A stretch of 64,000 nt of DNA from Panagrolaimus kolymaensis (Eukaryota > Nematoda > Chromadorea > Rhabditida > Panagrolaimidae): NCBI GenBank assembly GCA_028622995.1, contig JAJQJQ010000027.1, positions 3,224,001 to 3,288,000 on the forward strand, written 5' to 3'. The notes under the pieces were generated by a model, which saw only the letters and a program-made list of their open reading frames with translations, ran no database searches and was not told the DNA's origin. Position 1 is the first letter of the stretch; the number at the start of each line of letters is the position of its first letter. This document shows positions 49,301-60,269 of the stretch, one piece after another. The translations under genes and the position numbers were made by a program.

Positions 49301-49416
49301 CTTCTCAGTTGATTTCCAACATGTCTCAACCTACAAAACGAAAAAAGTCTGATTCAATTCCACTCGATCCAAAACGAAAAAAATCTGATATTTCAATACC
49401 TAAAGATTCACAATAA
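46357..49416 (+). CDS. DUF6119 / TIGR04141 ('sporadically distributed') family protein with nuclear-type tail
   Basis: Four exons (46357-47017, 47277-47840, 48198-48833, 48887-49416) give 796 residues. It follows the bacterial TIGR04141/DUF6119 pattern along its length: LSMRLLIEGKEPLDVI at the start; SKGCGRHI..KDMELGFGLYAVIN (family GyGr..l....FGL..aLN); DGKDMLKV; LTDLCTKYYNKF; IKRCLSYNTEFEGIEYLLQDGIWYQM split over two quotes here (rcl.E....yvL.dG.Wy); and ELIHVKFRGDIHDQGHLFNQG (family liHvK....LSHLF.QG). The last about 130 residues are serine-rich with basic clusters TKRKKSD and DPKRKKSD, which look like nuclear signals and are not in bacterial members. Function of the family is unknown to me. 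True introns and A+T-rich codons show it is nematode DNA, so it is not contamination. Family call by motif memory. Confidence 0.78.
47885..48003. repeat. GC-rich foldback in an intron of the DUF6119 gene
   Basis: About 120 bases, far richer in G+C than anything around it. CGACATGTCGATTTTTGC (47911-47928) pairs with 47963-47980; an inner hairpin AATGTCGA..TCGACATT occupies 47933-47956. Outer ends GCGGGGC.. and ..CCGCCCC are roughly inverted. Probably a small mobile element; type unknown. Confidence 0.65.
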
Positions 49417-49980
49417 ACGTGTATCAATAACCAAAATCGTTAAAAAAAATTTGAAACCATAATTTAAATTGGAAGCTTTAAAGAGATGGTTTACGAGAAT
49501 AATCTCTCACAATTGAAATTCTTTCTATAAATTGCCAATGCTGCATATTTTTATTTATTTATTTCTCAAAAAATGAAATTTTAATTTTAGAATTTTCTTT
49601 AATAGTATTGGATCCATGCTTAAAATTGTTGGCCCTCATTTGTTTTAACTTTTTTTGTTTTTTTTATACTTGATTTCATTGAAAAAGGGTTGCTGTAAAT
49701 AAATTAAGTAAATTCCACATTTTTGTTTTATAATTTTCTTTAATATTTTTGAATCCATGCTTACAATTGTTGGCCCCCTTTATTTTTTTTATAAATTTAC
49801 TAATGTATGCAAGTATGTATTTTGAATGTTTCTCTTAAAAAAATTTCTGTTGTTTCAAATAAATTTAAATTTACGAAAGAAGTTTTTTTAGTCATAATTA
49901 TCTAAATTTAAAGAACATTTGCATTTTAATGGTTACTTTTTTGTTTTTACACTGGTATACTTTTTTTAAAGTTAGAATTA
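49417..49980. repeat. 3' spacer with a two-copy tandem repeat
   Basis: A unit containing AATTTTCTTTAATA..ATCCATGCTT and AATTGTTGGCCC occurs at about 49590-49640 and again at about 49732-49780, a spacing near 141 bases. Otherwise A+T-rich spacer after the DUF6119 gene. Confidence 0.55.
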
Positions 49981-51187
49981 TTCGGTTGTTCAAAAAGTTC
50001 GCTTCGCGATAAAATCAAATGGCCAACTATGAGAAAGAAAAGGTTTTAAAATGCAGTTTGCTGATGTTTGTAGACCCGTTTAATGTGCTTCCGACGATAA
50101 AAAAAGATATGGCACCTCACTGGATAATCTTGGAGTTCTAAGCCATTTAATGATTAAGATGCCATTTCTCAAATGAAAACCCTCTTAATTCGTTTTGAAA
50201 AATTTGAAATTGACTTGAAATCGCTAAAAAAACATTAAAACTAAGAATTTTACAATTATTTGACTAAAATATATAAATATTCTTCGAAGAAATCTGAATT
50301 TCTTTAGCCATCTTTAGCTAAGATGGAGCAACATGGCTATGTTGCTAAAAATGAATGTTTCACCAATGTATTTCTCATTTTTATGCATTATTTAGCTTTT
50401 ATGCGGTGTTTTATAATTATTCTAAAAGTTTCAAATCAAAACATTGTCAAAAGTTAATTTTTGATAGCCATTTTGGTGTATCCACCAAATATAGCTATTT
50501 GGTGGATATATCATAGTAAAAATGGAGACCCATTTTTAGGTTATTTTCAGCTAATTTCTTGCTATATATAGAGGCTTTTTAGCATAAAAATAGCTAAAAA
50601 TAGTCCAAAAAATGGAAGGATGATGGCAAAAATGGACCATCCATTTTATGCTCTTTATAGCTCTATAATGTCTGTATATGGTGGATATACCAAATTGGCT
50701 ATCCAAAATAAGGTTTTTGACAATGTTTTGATTTGAAACTTTAAGAATAATTATTTTTTACGTCTTTAATGCTAAATTTAGCAAAAAAATAAAAAAAAAC
50801 AGTGTCGAAACATCATTTTATAGCAATATAGCCATGCTGCTCCATCTTAGCTAAAGATGGCCATAAATATGTAAACTTTTTCCAAGGATATGGATTTATT
50901 TTGTTCAAACTATATGTAAAGAGGTTGAATTCAATGTTTTCTAGCAATTTCAAACCAAATTCAAATTTTTAAAGACCAATTAAGAGTCTGTTCGGTTGAA
51001 AATTTGCATCTTAATTATTAAATGGCTTAGAACTCCAAGATTATCCAGAGAGGTGTCATAACTTTTTTTATCGCCGAAACCCCATTAAGTGGGTCTACAA
51101 ACATCAGCAAACTGCATTTTAAAACCTTTTCTTTCTCATAGTTGGCCATTTGATTTTATCGCGAAGCGAACTTTTTGAACAACCGAA
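49981..51187. mobile_element. 1.2 kb mariner-type foldback element
   Basis: A nearly full-length palindrome of about 1207 bases. Ends TTCGGTTGTTCAAAAAGTTC and its complement, flanked by TA (49979-49980, 51188-51189). The GGTTGTTCAAAAAGTTCG tip is like mariner terminal repeats. Arms run almost to the centre (about 50580) with patches of mismatch, so they are older than the arms of the two elements at 6.6 and 11.3 kb. No transposase. Confidence 0.82.
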
Positions 51188-51189
51188 TA

Positions 51190-51434
51190 ATAAAAGAAAG
51201 AAAATCGATGTAACAAAAATTTTCTTTCAAAAGTAATGAAAAAAAAGTAGTTAAGTTTGTTAAAAATTGAAGGCGGGTAAATGGATTAAAGTACCTAATT
51301 TTAGCGTTTATTACTTCTTTTTACTAAATAAAGTTTTCACAAAAAATAAATAAATAAATTTGTTTTTTTTCACTTCCAAATAACCTTTAAAAACAGAAAA
51401 AGTTATTTTTTTCTGTATTTTTCGTTTGGCAATA
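51190..51434. other. short spacer
   Basis: A+T-rich sequence between the foldback element and the decayed receptor; no feature. Confidence 0.4.
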
Positions 51435-51868
51435 ATGACAATCGGTATTTATCTTGAAGATATTATAATTTTATCCATAGAAATTCCATTATATTTATTT
51501 CATGCAAGTATGGCGATATTTATTGCAAGACAAATTTATCTTAAAAATCAAGCATTTGAAAGTTCATTCTTTATTTTGTTTTTAACTATTTGTATTGCTG
51601 ATATCATTTATTATTTAATTGTAACCATTTTTTAAAGTTTTAAAAATTCTGTAAAAACACTTTTTTAGTTAATTTTAAATATAAAATTGCCCCAATTTGG
51701 TTTATGAACAAATTTTTTTGTTTACACCTCTGAAGGATGGATGTCAACCATAGGTTAAATGATGGGAGAATATTGTGGAATTTATCAAGCTTTTGCGCAT
51801 TTAATGATATCGTTGAATCAATTTAATGTATTTTTTCTTCCACAAACTTACAAAAAAGTTAGTTTTAA
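51435..51868 (+). pseudogene. decayed Srv/Srg-type chemoreceptor
   Basis: First part (51435-51635) encodes TM1-TM2: IPLYLFHASMAIFIARQIYL, then FFILFLTICIADIIYYL, the same layout as the receptor at 10943. A second part (about 51758-51859) reads GEYCGIYQAFAHLMISLNQF and VFFLPQTYKK, matching TM3 up to the exon end. It is followed by a GTTAGT donor at the same intron position as in the 10943 gene. Between them are a frame change and an in-frame TAA. The downstream half (TM4-TM7) is absent, replaced by dispersed-repeat sequence. Confidence 0.65.
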
Positions 51869-51899
51869 GTAAATAGCGCTAGAATGTTTTTTCCTTTTC

Positions 51900-52427
51900 A
51901 ATTTAGCCGCGTAAATTCCGTCAAAAAATATCAACCAAATGCCAGACATTAGAATCGAAGATTTTTGTTTTATTATTTCATCTTCCAAAATGAAATACAT
52001 TCTGTAAATTTCCTATACTGCATTTTTTTATTTTAAATAATTCTAAAAAAATGAAGGATCTTACCTTTTTGTTGTTCGGCATACCATTGATTCGAGTAAA
52101 ATAATTTTAATATTTTTCTTTATTTCGTAAAAACGAATTATTTAAAAGTTATTTACTGCGCTTTTGATTTTAAAAAAATTTAAAATAATAATGGATCTTG
52201 TCTAAAATCAGATGCCAGACATTAGAATCGAAGATTTTTGCTTTATTATTTTAACTCTCATAATGAATTGAATAATTACTTTATCCAATCTTTCTCAAAA
52301 AATATAATGTTTTTCCTTTCATTTTAATTAGAACTGTTTTTAAATTTTCAATTTAATTTGTTAATCCTCACTCATATATTAACTATAAATTTATTTTGCT
52401 TTCTTTGTGTCTTTGACATTTTAAACT
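51900..52427. repeat. spacer with two copies of a dispersed repeat
   Basis: Copies around 51941 and 52191 share GCCAGACATTAGAATCGAAG and the ATTTTTG.TTTATTATTT that follows. They are relatives of the units at 57890, 61241 and 61378. Confidence 0.5.
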
Positions 52428-52547
52428 ATGAATTTGTTTTCTTTTTTGTTTGTACTTTCAGCTAATGCTGCTACATCGGTACCAAATGCCTGCCATAAAG
52501 TTTTATTTTGTGACACAATGTATGATAACAATCAACAACAATTTTAG
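52428..52547 (+). CDS. candidate 39-residue secreted peptide
   Basis: ATG frame of 39 residues plus TAG. It opens MNLFSFLFVLSANA, a good short signal peptide, and the remaining about 25 residues (ATSVPNACHKVLFCD, then an Asn/Gln-rich end) carry two cysteines seven apart that could form one loop. The stretch could instead be a terminal exon, since TTTGTACTTTCAG precedes 52462 and the same frame stays open. Unrecognised; too short for family assignment. It faces the minus-strand gene ending at 52633. Confidence 0.35.
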   Translation: MNLFSFLFVLSANAATSVPNACHKVLFCDTMYDNNQQQF

Positions 52548-52632
52548 CGTTTGAGTTTTTATTAAAATAATTCAACAGAAAACTTAATTTATTACACACT
52601 TTTTTGTAATTTTCAAATTTCTTTACAACAAT

Positions 52633-53912
52633 TTATTTATGATGTTTAGCAAGTTTTTGTTGATAAATTTTTTGGTATTTTGGTGTTTTTTTGCCGCTTT
52701 TCCATGAATCTATAATAGATTTTTGTTGAGACGAACCGTGGAAGTTGTTTTTATTGCTCGTAATTGGCTTGGCATCTTCAAATACATCACAACAAAATGA
52801 AGAAGTTCCAACATATGGAGGAGAAAAAGTAGCAGAATAGAATACGCAATCATTAATCTCAGTAAATGGTTTAGCTTCCTCATAATAGCTGATGCCATTA
52901 CGTAAAATTAATTTTCCTGTTATAAATTCAATTGCATCCGGAAAAAGATCTAGTTCCATTTGCCACCAACTAAATACATATCTATTGGTATCGGGTAAAA
53001 CAGAAATGGATTGATTGTGTCGATCATTCATGGGTTCATACAATCTAAAATTTAAAATAATGTTGGTTTTTTTAACAATACTTTTTTAGCAGCTGATTAC
53101 GGAAGAGCTTCACCGTCAGCATTCATATATACTCCAGCAACTAAGTCATCAGGACCACGAGCTATACCAGTAATGAATCCAATATTATTGGAAACATTGA
53201 CTACAGCCGAAAGAGAAGTGATAATTTTATAATTTTGTTGAATATCATAAACTACAGAATCCATTGAAAAAATGGTGCAAGTTTTTGATGGGAGGGTAAC
53301 GGGTGGAACAGGAATGTAATTATCACATGTGACTTGATACATGGCTCGATAGTCACCGTAATCAACTAAAAAAAAAGTTTGTTATATAACTTTATAAAAA
53401 AATTTTTAGAGATAAATTAATTATATACCATTATAATCATAATAGCTATTCTTATTAGTAAAAACCATTCCATGAGTTTCTCCAAAATATCCTTCATCAA
53501 CATATGTATGAGCTACATATAAATTAAGTAAAGTTTCAAACCCAGTTGTAAAAGTTAAATATGGACTAAATTCTCCAGCTTTTGTAATCCAATAACATCC
53601 ACCATTTTCATCCAAAGTACATGCACCCCATTTGAGCCAATCATAATCTGCTTCAATGGTTTCATTTGCATAAGCCCAATCAGGATCAGCAGAATTATTA
53701 GCAATTTTATGCAAATAAATTCGATATCCCTCTGAACTTGAGTTAATAGTAAATTGACCGGTCCAATTATACAAAGAGCTTCCATTAAAGCTTATAATTT
53801 GGACATCGCTGGTTAGTTGATTGCAAACATCGGCATTGCTGCCATGCAAAGTGACAAGGGATAAAGCGCAAAAAAATATTAAGGTTAATGACAAACTTAG
53901 TTGTCGTCTCAT
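52633..53912 (-). CDS. secreted glycoprotein of unknown family
   Basis: Three minus-strand exons (53912-53429, 53365-53101, 53044-52633) give 386 residues. The start at 53912 is chosen because MRRQLSLSLTLIFFCALS is a clear signal peptide; an in-frame ATG at 54011 would only add a long hydrophobic leader. The body has many N-glycosylation sites (NGSS, NWT, NSSS, NNS, NET, NVS), scattered cysteines (including SFCCDVF near the end) and aromatic-rich segments, and ends in a lysine-rich tail. No TM other than the signal. Looks like an extracellular beta-rich protein, but I do not recognise the family. Intact with normal GT-AG introns. Confidence 0.65.
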
Positions 53913-54486
53913 GTCGTCGTGCACTCTAAGTGAAAAGTGCTCCAAATCAATAAATTTAATGAAAAAAAGGACAATGGAAGGGTGATAGGCAATGAAAAGA
54001 AAAAGAAACAATAATTCTGGTTATCAGTTAATGATAAAGTGATTATTTTGAGAGTTCCGCTTTGAAAGGAAAGCTTATTCGAATAATGGTATTGCAGAAC
54101 TTGTCGTAAAGTTCTCCTCATTTATATTTTACATATCAAAAAAATGTTTGGTATACGCAGTTCGAAAGCCCATAGTCGATTACATATACAATTTTCGATT
54201 TGCATATTCAGTTAAAAATATATATTTTTAAAGTGTATTTTCCAAGAAAGAAAAAATATAAAATTATGGCAACTAATCATTATTTATCCAAATCGAAAAA
54301 AGAAGATTGTCGTCTTTTAACGAAGGAATCATCGAAAAAACAAAAATGGAAAATACATAATAAACTTTTGATATCATTTTTTTGTTTTTGCTCAAGCGCT
54401 TTATTTCGCTTTCGACAAATGTTTTAATTATGGTTTTTTAAAAATTAAATAAATTAATTTTATAATTTATCATTCGCCAAACACTT
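53913..54486. other. spacer with one small frame
   Basis: 5' region of the secreted-protein gene, then a 53-codon frame on the plus strand (54266-54427) starting MATNHYLSKSKKEDCRLL, a basic segment followed by one hydrophobic segment (LLISFFCFCSSALF). It is not supported by splice or family evidence and is left as a possibility. Confidence 0.3.
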
Positions 54487-57306
54487 TTAAAAAACATTGC
54501 TATCAATAGCGTTAATTAAATCAGGAATAAATTTTAATGATTCTCTTGGAGTTATATGTGCTTCATCGCAATATCTTCCAAGTTTTGTTTTTGGATTAAT
54601 CATCGAACAAATTTGTTCATCACAAAAATATTTTTTTGTTTGAATTAAAACGCATTTTGAACAAAGCTTTGCTGCTTCTTTAACTCGATTCCATCCTGGA
54701 TCCATCATTTTATGGTAGGCCTAAAAAAAATAAAGAATTTTTTAAAAGTAATAAAGTGGACTTACATCCATGGTTATATTATATTTAGTCAAAGTTTGGT
54801 TAGTCAACAACATTTGAGCCACGGTTAAAGGGCTTTTGTAAAGGGTACTAAAAAACAAAAATAATTAATTGAAAATAAAAATAGGTTAAAGAATTAAATA
54901 TTTTTTTAATACTTTTTTTATTAGATAAAGCCTCTCAAAACGAAAAAAAATCTATAAAAATTTGAAAAAGGTATTGATACAAAATTTTCAAAAAGATGCA
55001 TACCCCGCAAAATTAGGTGTTGGTTCAATAATAATTAATTTTTTAGTTAAATTTGCAACGTGTAAAATGGTTTTTGAAATTACTGAATAAGCATGATCGT
55101 CCATCATATTTGTTGATGGAAATCTTTTTAAATCTTCAATATGGTCAAGTCTAAAACTTAGTAATTCAAAAAATGGAGTTTGCCACACAAAAATAAATAT
55201 TACCGTGCACTGTGAATAATTATATCAGGTTTTACAGTCTCCAATAAAGCATCATATGAGCCATTATATCGTTTACAAAAATATTGTAATGCATTTTTAT
55301 TTAATTCGCCCACAATCAAATTGCATCCCGGAACACAAAGAACATAAACTTTAGAAAACTTTGTTTTAGCTTGTTTTATTGCATCCATAATTCCACGAAT
55401 TTGGAAGTAGACAAAGCTATTTCCTATTATCATCAAAGTTTTGGTAGAGGTCGGAGTAAACTGAAAAATAATAATTTTTATTTCGCTTTAAGACTCAAGT
55501 TCAAAATTTGAGAGCTTCAAAGATTCCAAAAGACACAAACCTGATATGAACAATATTTATCCAATCTATGCCTTGGCGACCGAATGGTAACAAGTTTATT
55601 TATTAATGGATCAGGTTTACATTCGGGATAATAAAATGATGCACATGCTGAGGCTTCAGCTTCATTCATTTTTATTGCATCAGAAGAAGAATAATTCTGC
55701 AACTAATATTATTGAATATAATCTTAAAAATCATAAATACTTACAATAAAGCTTTGTTGATGTGCGCTACTTAAAAAGCAAATCATTAAAATAAATAAAT
55801 AAAATATTCCAATAACAGTAAAATTAAATTTCATTGATTGCTTTCCCATTGGTTTCTCAAATAATTCATGCACGGTTAAAGAAACGGCGAAAATGTAAAA
55901 AATGGTGTAACAATTCCCTAAAAAATTAATTTTATCTATAAAAAATTATAAGAATTAAAAATTTGCGAACCATGAATTTCTTGAATGGAAAAATATTTAA
56001 AAAATATAATTATTGGCCAATGAATTAAATAAATTGTGTATGAAGCATCTCCAATATAAGTTAACAAAATATTCAATTTTTCTGGTAAAGAAAGCTTTTG
56101 ATTTTCATTGAAATAAATAAATCCACCGGTGAGCGAAGTTGCCAAAATTCGATAAATGACTGGGATAAATTCAAAATGTTTGAAAGAGATGGGAAAGAAA
56201 CAAATTAAAATAAGGGCCAAAACAAGAAGAAATGTGGCTGATTTGGAATTATCTGAAGTCTGTTATTTATTTAAAAGTTAAAAGTTTAAATATTTTGAAA
56301 GTTTTATAATAAAAAAAATTTCAAAATCCTTTTGAGATTTTCAAAAAACCTACCTACCTTTTGTTCGATTTTTTCTTCTATTTGAGACAATCGAACATAA
56401 CCCTCAATTTCATTTTCTGATAAACAATATGAGGCTGAACCAATTAAAAATTGCCATATTCGACAAAACATTAATCCAAATGCAACGGATTCATATGGAA
56501 CGAGTAATTGCAATAATAAGGATGAGAAAGCAAAGAAACCTATCCAAAAAATTGGATTTGATCGTGACAAAATAAAATAAAATAAAAATGGTGCAATAAA
56601 ATAAAATTGAACTTCAACTCCAAGTGACCAAGTATGGAGGAAAAATTTGAAGCCAGATATCTACAAAAATTATGTTAAAAAATTTTATAAACAAAAAACC
56701 AAAAAACAAATTTTTTTTTGATTTTTTTAAAACAAAAACTCACCATTTCAAAATATTGTTTTTCGCTAAACATGGATGAAAAATTGTTTATAAAAAAGGC
56801 AGACCATAAAGTTTCATTTTTTAAATATATAAAATGTGATGGTAATAAAACAAAGAAACCAAGAATAGTAAAAGATACTATAACAAATAAAGAAGTTGGG
56901 AATATTCTCTTTATTCTTCGAGAATAAAATTCCAAAATTGTTATGTTTGGTTTATACAAAATTGAAGTCATGAGGTAGCCGGAAATAACAAAAAATCTAA
57001 AATAGCAAAACTCTTTTTAATATAATTATGTTTCAAATAAATTAATTTTAAAAAAAGGAAAAAAATGAGTGAAAGTTGTCTTGAAAAGAATTTTTATTAT
57101 TATTTTTGTTTTGAGATTATTTTAATGAAAATTTGTTTCTGAACATTCCATTTTATTTTTTGTCATATTTAATATAAAAAAAAACCCAATACTTACATAT
57201 CAACTCCAAGATATCCATAAGGGAAAGTATCCGGCCAAATATGAAATCCAAGTACAGATAAGATGGCTAAAGCTCGAAGCCATTGTATATCATTTCTCTT
57301 TGACAT
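54487..57306 (-). CDS. acyltransferase-3 / SGNH membrane protein (OAC family)
   Basis: Ten minus-strand exons (57306-57197, 56996-56744, 56660-56358, 56259-55971, 55917-55745, 55702-55541, 55460-55204, 55150-55004, 54847-54766, 54720-54487) give 669 residues. N-terminal acyltransferase-3 domain: DIQWLRALAILSVLGFHIWP (catalytic-type His), GVDIFFVISGYLM, RRIKRIFP, HTWSLGVEVQFY, further TMs, and YTIYLIHWP. A C-terminal SGNH-like domain begins at LMIIGNSFV (block I, normally GDS) and ends with CDEAHITP, the D..H catalytic pair. C. elegans has dozens of such oac genes; they are thought to O-acylate extracellular or membrane substrates. Substrate unknown. Intact. The upstream gene on the other strand starts at 58236, so the two share a divergent promoter. 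Confidence 0.86.
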
Positions 57307-58235
57307 TTTACATTTAAAAAAAGAAATTTAATTAAAAAAAAATTTTTTTCCTTTCAATTTGTAAGTCAAAAAATTCTTTTTTTTAATTTATTTTTTTGTA
57401 CATTCATTTGACTTTCAACTCCACGTATCAAACAAAACAAAAAAAGAAAACATTGCAACCAAAAATGAATAATTCTTTCTTTCTTTTTTTTCTTCTGTCA
57501 TATATTGATTTTGCTTTATGTAAATAGATTTTTTTTAAATTCATTTATGTATGCATTTGTTTCGTTTTCTCTCTACATCATTTTCACTGTTGTTGTTGAC
57601 AACAAAATATTTGTAATTTTATAAAGTGAATATTTGTATAAAATAACAAAATGTATCCGTTTCAACTAATAAAAAATGCAGTTTTTTTAAATTGTAAAAA
57701 AGAATATTTGTATAAATATCAGAAATTTTTTTGTTGAATGTTTTAAAATTTCTGACTTGTAATAAAAAGAAAAGCACATTTGCATTATAATGGCTGCTAA
57801 TTTTCTACTTGAAAAATGCATATATAAAAAATAATAGATAATAAAAAGTAATCAAAGTTGCAAAACTTATCAAAAATTAAAAAACATTAATGGATTTTGT
57901 CTTAAAACCAATACCAGTAATAAGAAATGAAGTTTGTTTGATTTATTGTTTTATCTCTCCTCATGAACTTCTTTCTATCAATGGATCAGGTGCTTTTTCT
58001 CCTCGTTCCGCTATCATTGAAAAGAAAGTCGACTGAGTAAAGAATGTGAGAAAATAATTGATGCGTCACTTTTTTAATTGCCACAGCTTATCGACATTTT
58101 TTCTTTAAAACTTTAAATAATTTTTTATTTCTTACTTCCCTTTTTTTATTACGTGGCTCTTCTTTATTATTGTTTGCAAATATTAACCAACTATCTATTT
58201 TTAATTAACCGCTCTTTTCTTTTTAACTCAAAAAT
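57307..58235. promoter_or_regulatory. divergent promoter region with a dispersed repeat copy
   Basis: Separates the OAC gene (-) from the V-ATPase A homologue (+). Around 57880-57950 lies a copy of the dispersed repeat whose frame stays open from ATG 57890 for 49 codons (MDFVLKPIPVIRNEV..., stop at about 58037). No recognised promoter element. Confidence 0.4.
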
Positions 58236-60269
58236 ATGTATACAGCTTATCGAGATAATATCAAAGAATCTCAATATGATTCTGTTTATGGTGTTTCTGG
58301 TCATGGTTAGCTTTCATTTGTTTCCATTTTCGTATATATCATGAAGGTGTTTTAGTTGTAACAGCTGAAAATATGTTTGGAGCAGCAATGTATGAATTAG
58401 TTTGTGTTGGACATTCTGAAATTGTAGGTGAAATTATTCGTCTTGAAGGCGATTTTGCAACAATTACATTATATGAAAATACTTCAGCTGTTAGTTTTGG
58501 TGATCCTGTATTACGAACTGGAAAACCTCTCTCAGTTGAACTAGGTCCTGGTATAATGGGTTCAATTTTTGATGGTATTCAACGTCCTCTCAAAGAAATT
58601 GCTAATAAGAGCGATTCAATTTATATTCCAAAAGGTATCAATGTTCAAGCTATTAATTGGGAAATCAAATGGGATTTTATACCTTCAAAAGCAATGTCTT
58701 TGAATTCTTATGTAAATGGTAGCGATGTTATTGGTTATGTGAACGAAAATATTATTTTTAAACATAGTATTTTACTTCCACCCAATGCTTGTGGCACTGT
58801 AACCTACATTGCTCCAGCTGGCTCGTATACAATCATTGATAAAATCTTAGAACTTGAATTCTCTGGTGAAAAGCGTGAATACAATATGCTTCAAATATGG
58901 CCGGTACGTCAACCTCGACCTGTAAATGAAAAGCTAACACTTAATTATCCCTTTTTTTCTGGTCAAAGAGTTCTTGATGCTTTATTCCCGTGTGTTCAAG
59001 GCGGTACAATTGCTCTTCCTCGTAATTGTGGAAAAAATATCATCTGGCAATCTATAATCAAGTTTTCAAAGTTTGATGCAAATATCTATGTTGGTTGTAG
59101 TGAACGTGGTAACGCAATGTCTTCACAATTACAAGATCTTCTTCACATTACTATGGAAGTTGATGGAGTTTCCACTTCTATTAAGAAACGTACCGTTTTT
59201 GTTGCAAATACATCTAACATGTCATTAGCTGCTCGTGAAGCATCGATTTACACAGGAATTACAATAGCTGAATATTTTCGTGATATGGGTCTTAATGTTG
59301 TTATGATGGCGGATTCAATATCTCGATGGGCTGAAGCGTTGCGTGAAATTTCTAGCAGTCTTGGAGAAATGCCAGGGGATTTTGCTTATCCTTCTTATCT
59401 TGCTGGTCGGCTTGTATCTTTTTATGAGCGGGCTGGTAAAATCAAATGTCTTGGAAATTCTGAAAGAGAAGGATCAGTTACAATTATAGGATCGTAGGTT
59501 TTTAAAAGCATAAAATAACAAACTAATAAAATGTTTTTTAGTTTATGGCCGCCTGGTGGTGATTATGCCGATCCTGTTGTAACAACAGTTCTTGGTACTG
59601 TTAATGTATTCTGGGGGTTGGATAAAAGAATTGCTCAGCGTAAACACTTTCCATCTATCAATTGGCTCATTTCATACAGGTTTTTATGATTTTCCTCGAA
59701 GCTTTTATAACTTTAATATATTAGTAAATACATGCGTTCATTAGATGATTATTATGAAAAGAATTATCCTGAGTTTGTTGAACTTCGGACAAAATGCACG
59801 GCAATCCTCGAAGAAGAAGAAAATCTCTCTGAAATTGTTAAAATTGTTGGTAAAGATTTTTTACCGGAAGGCAACAAAATAACACTCGAAGTCGCAAAAT
59901 TGATCAAATGTGATTTCCTTCAACAAAATGTTTATACTCCATATGATCATTTCTGTCCTTTCTATAAAACTGTTGGTATGCTAAAGAATATGTAAGATTG
60001 TTTATATTATTTTTCAACGATGCAACTAATTTAATAAAATTATTAGGATGGCTTTTTATGATTTTGCAATACATGCTGTGGAGGCCATTCCTAAATCTGG
60101 CAAAAAAGTCAAATGGACTACTATTCGCGATCATATAGGAGAATTAATATATAAACTTTCGTGTATGAAATTCTTAGATCCTATAAAAGATGGCGAACGG
60201 AAGATCAAGAATGATTATGAAAAACTTTATGAACATATGCAAACAGCATTCAAAAACCTCGAAGGTTAA
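58236..60269 (+). CDS. V-type ATPase subunit A homologue with degenerate P-loop
   Basis: Five exons (58236-58305, 58356-59493, 59542-59679, 59725-59991, 60047-60269) give 611 residues, full length for the catalytic A subunit of the V1 sector. Strong matches include [118 protein letters not shown] and [10 protein letters not shown]. The P-loop is abnormal: residues 246-251 read RNCGKN where the family has GAFGCGKT, two residues shorter and with Asn for the Mg-binding Thr. GERGNEMS reads SERGNAMS; Glu273 is kept. AVSPPGGD reads SLWPPGGD. The frame and introns are intact, so this is a diverged paralog, probably not a normal catalytic subunit. Exon 1 acceptor chosen (58355) because it restores the YGVSG.VVTAE length. 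AATAAA near 60323. Confidence 0.88.

Noticed and set aside
46357..49416. Bacterial contamination as an explanation of the DUF6119 gene
   Set aside because: Four exons with GT-AG introns, host-like base composition and flanking nematode genes argue it is part of the worm genome.
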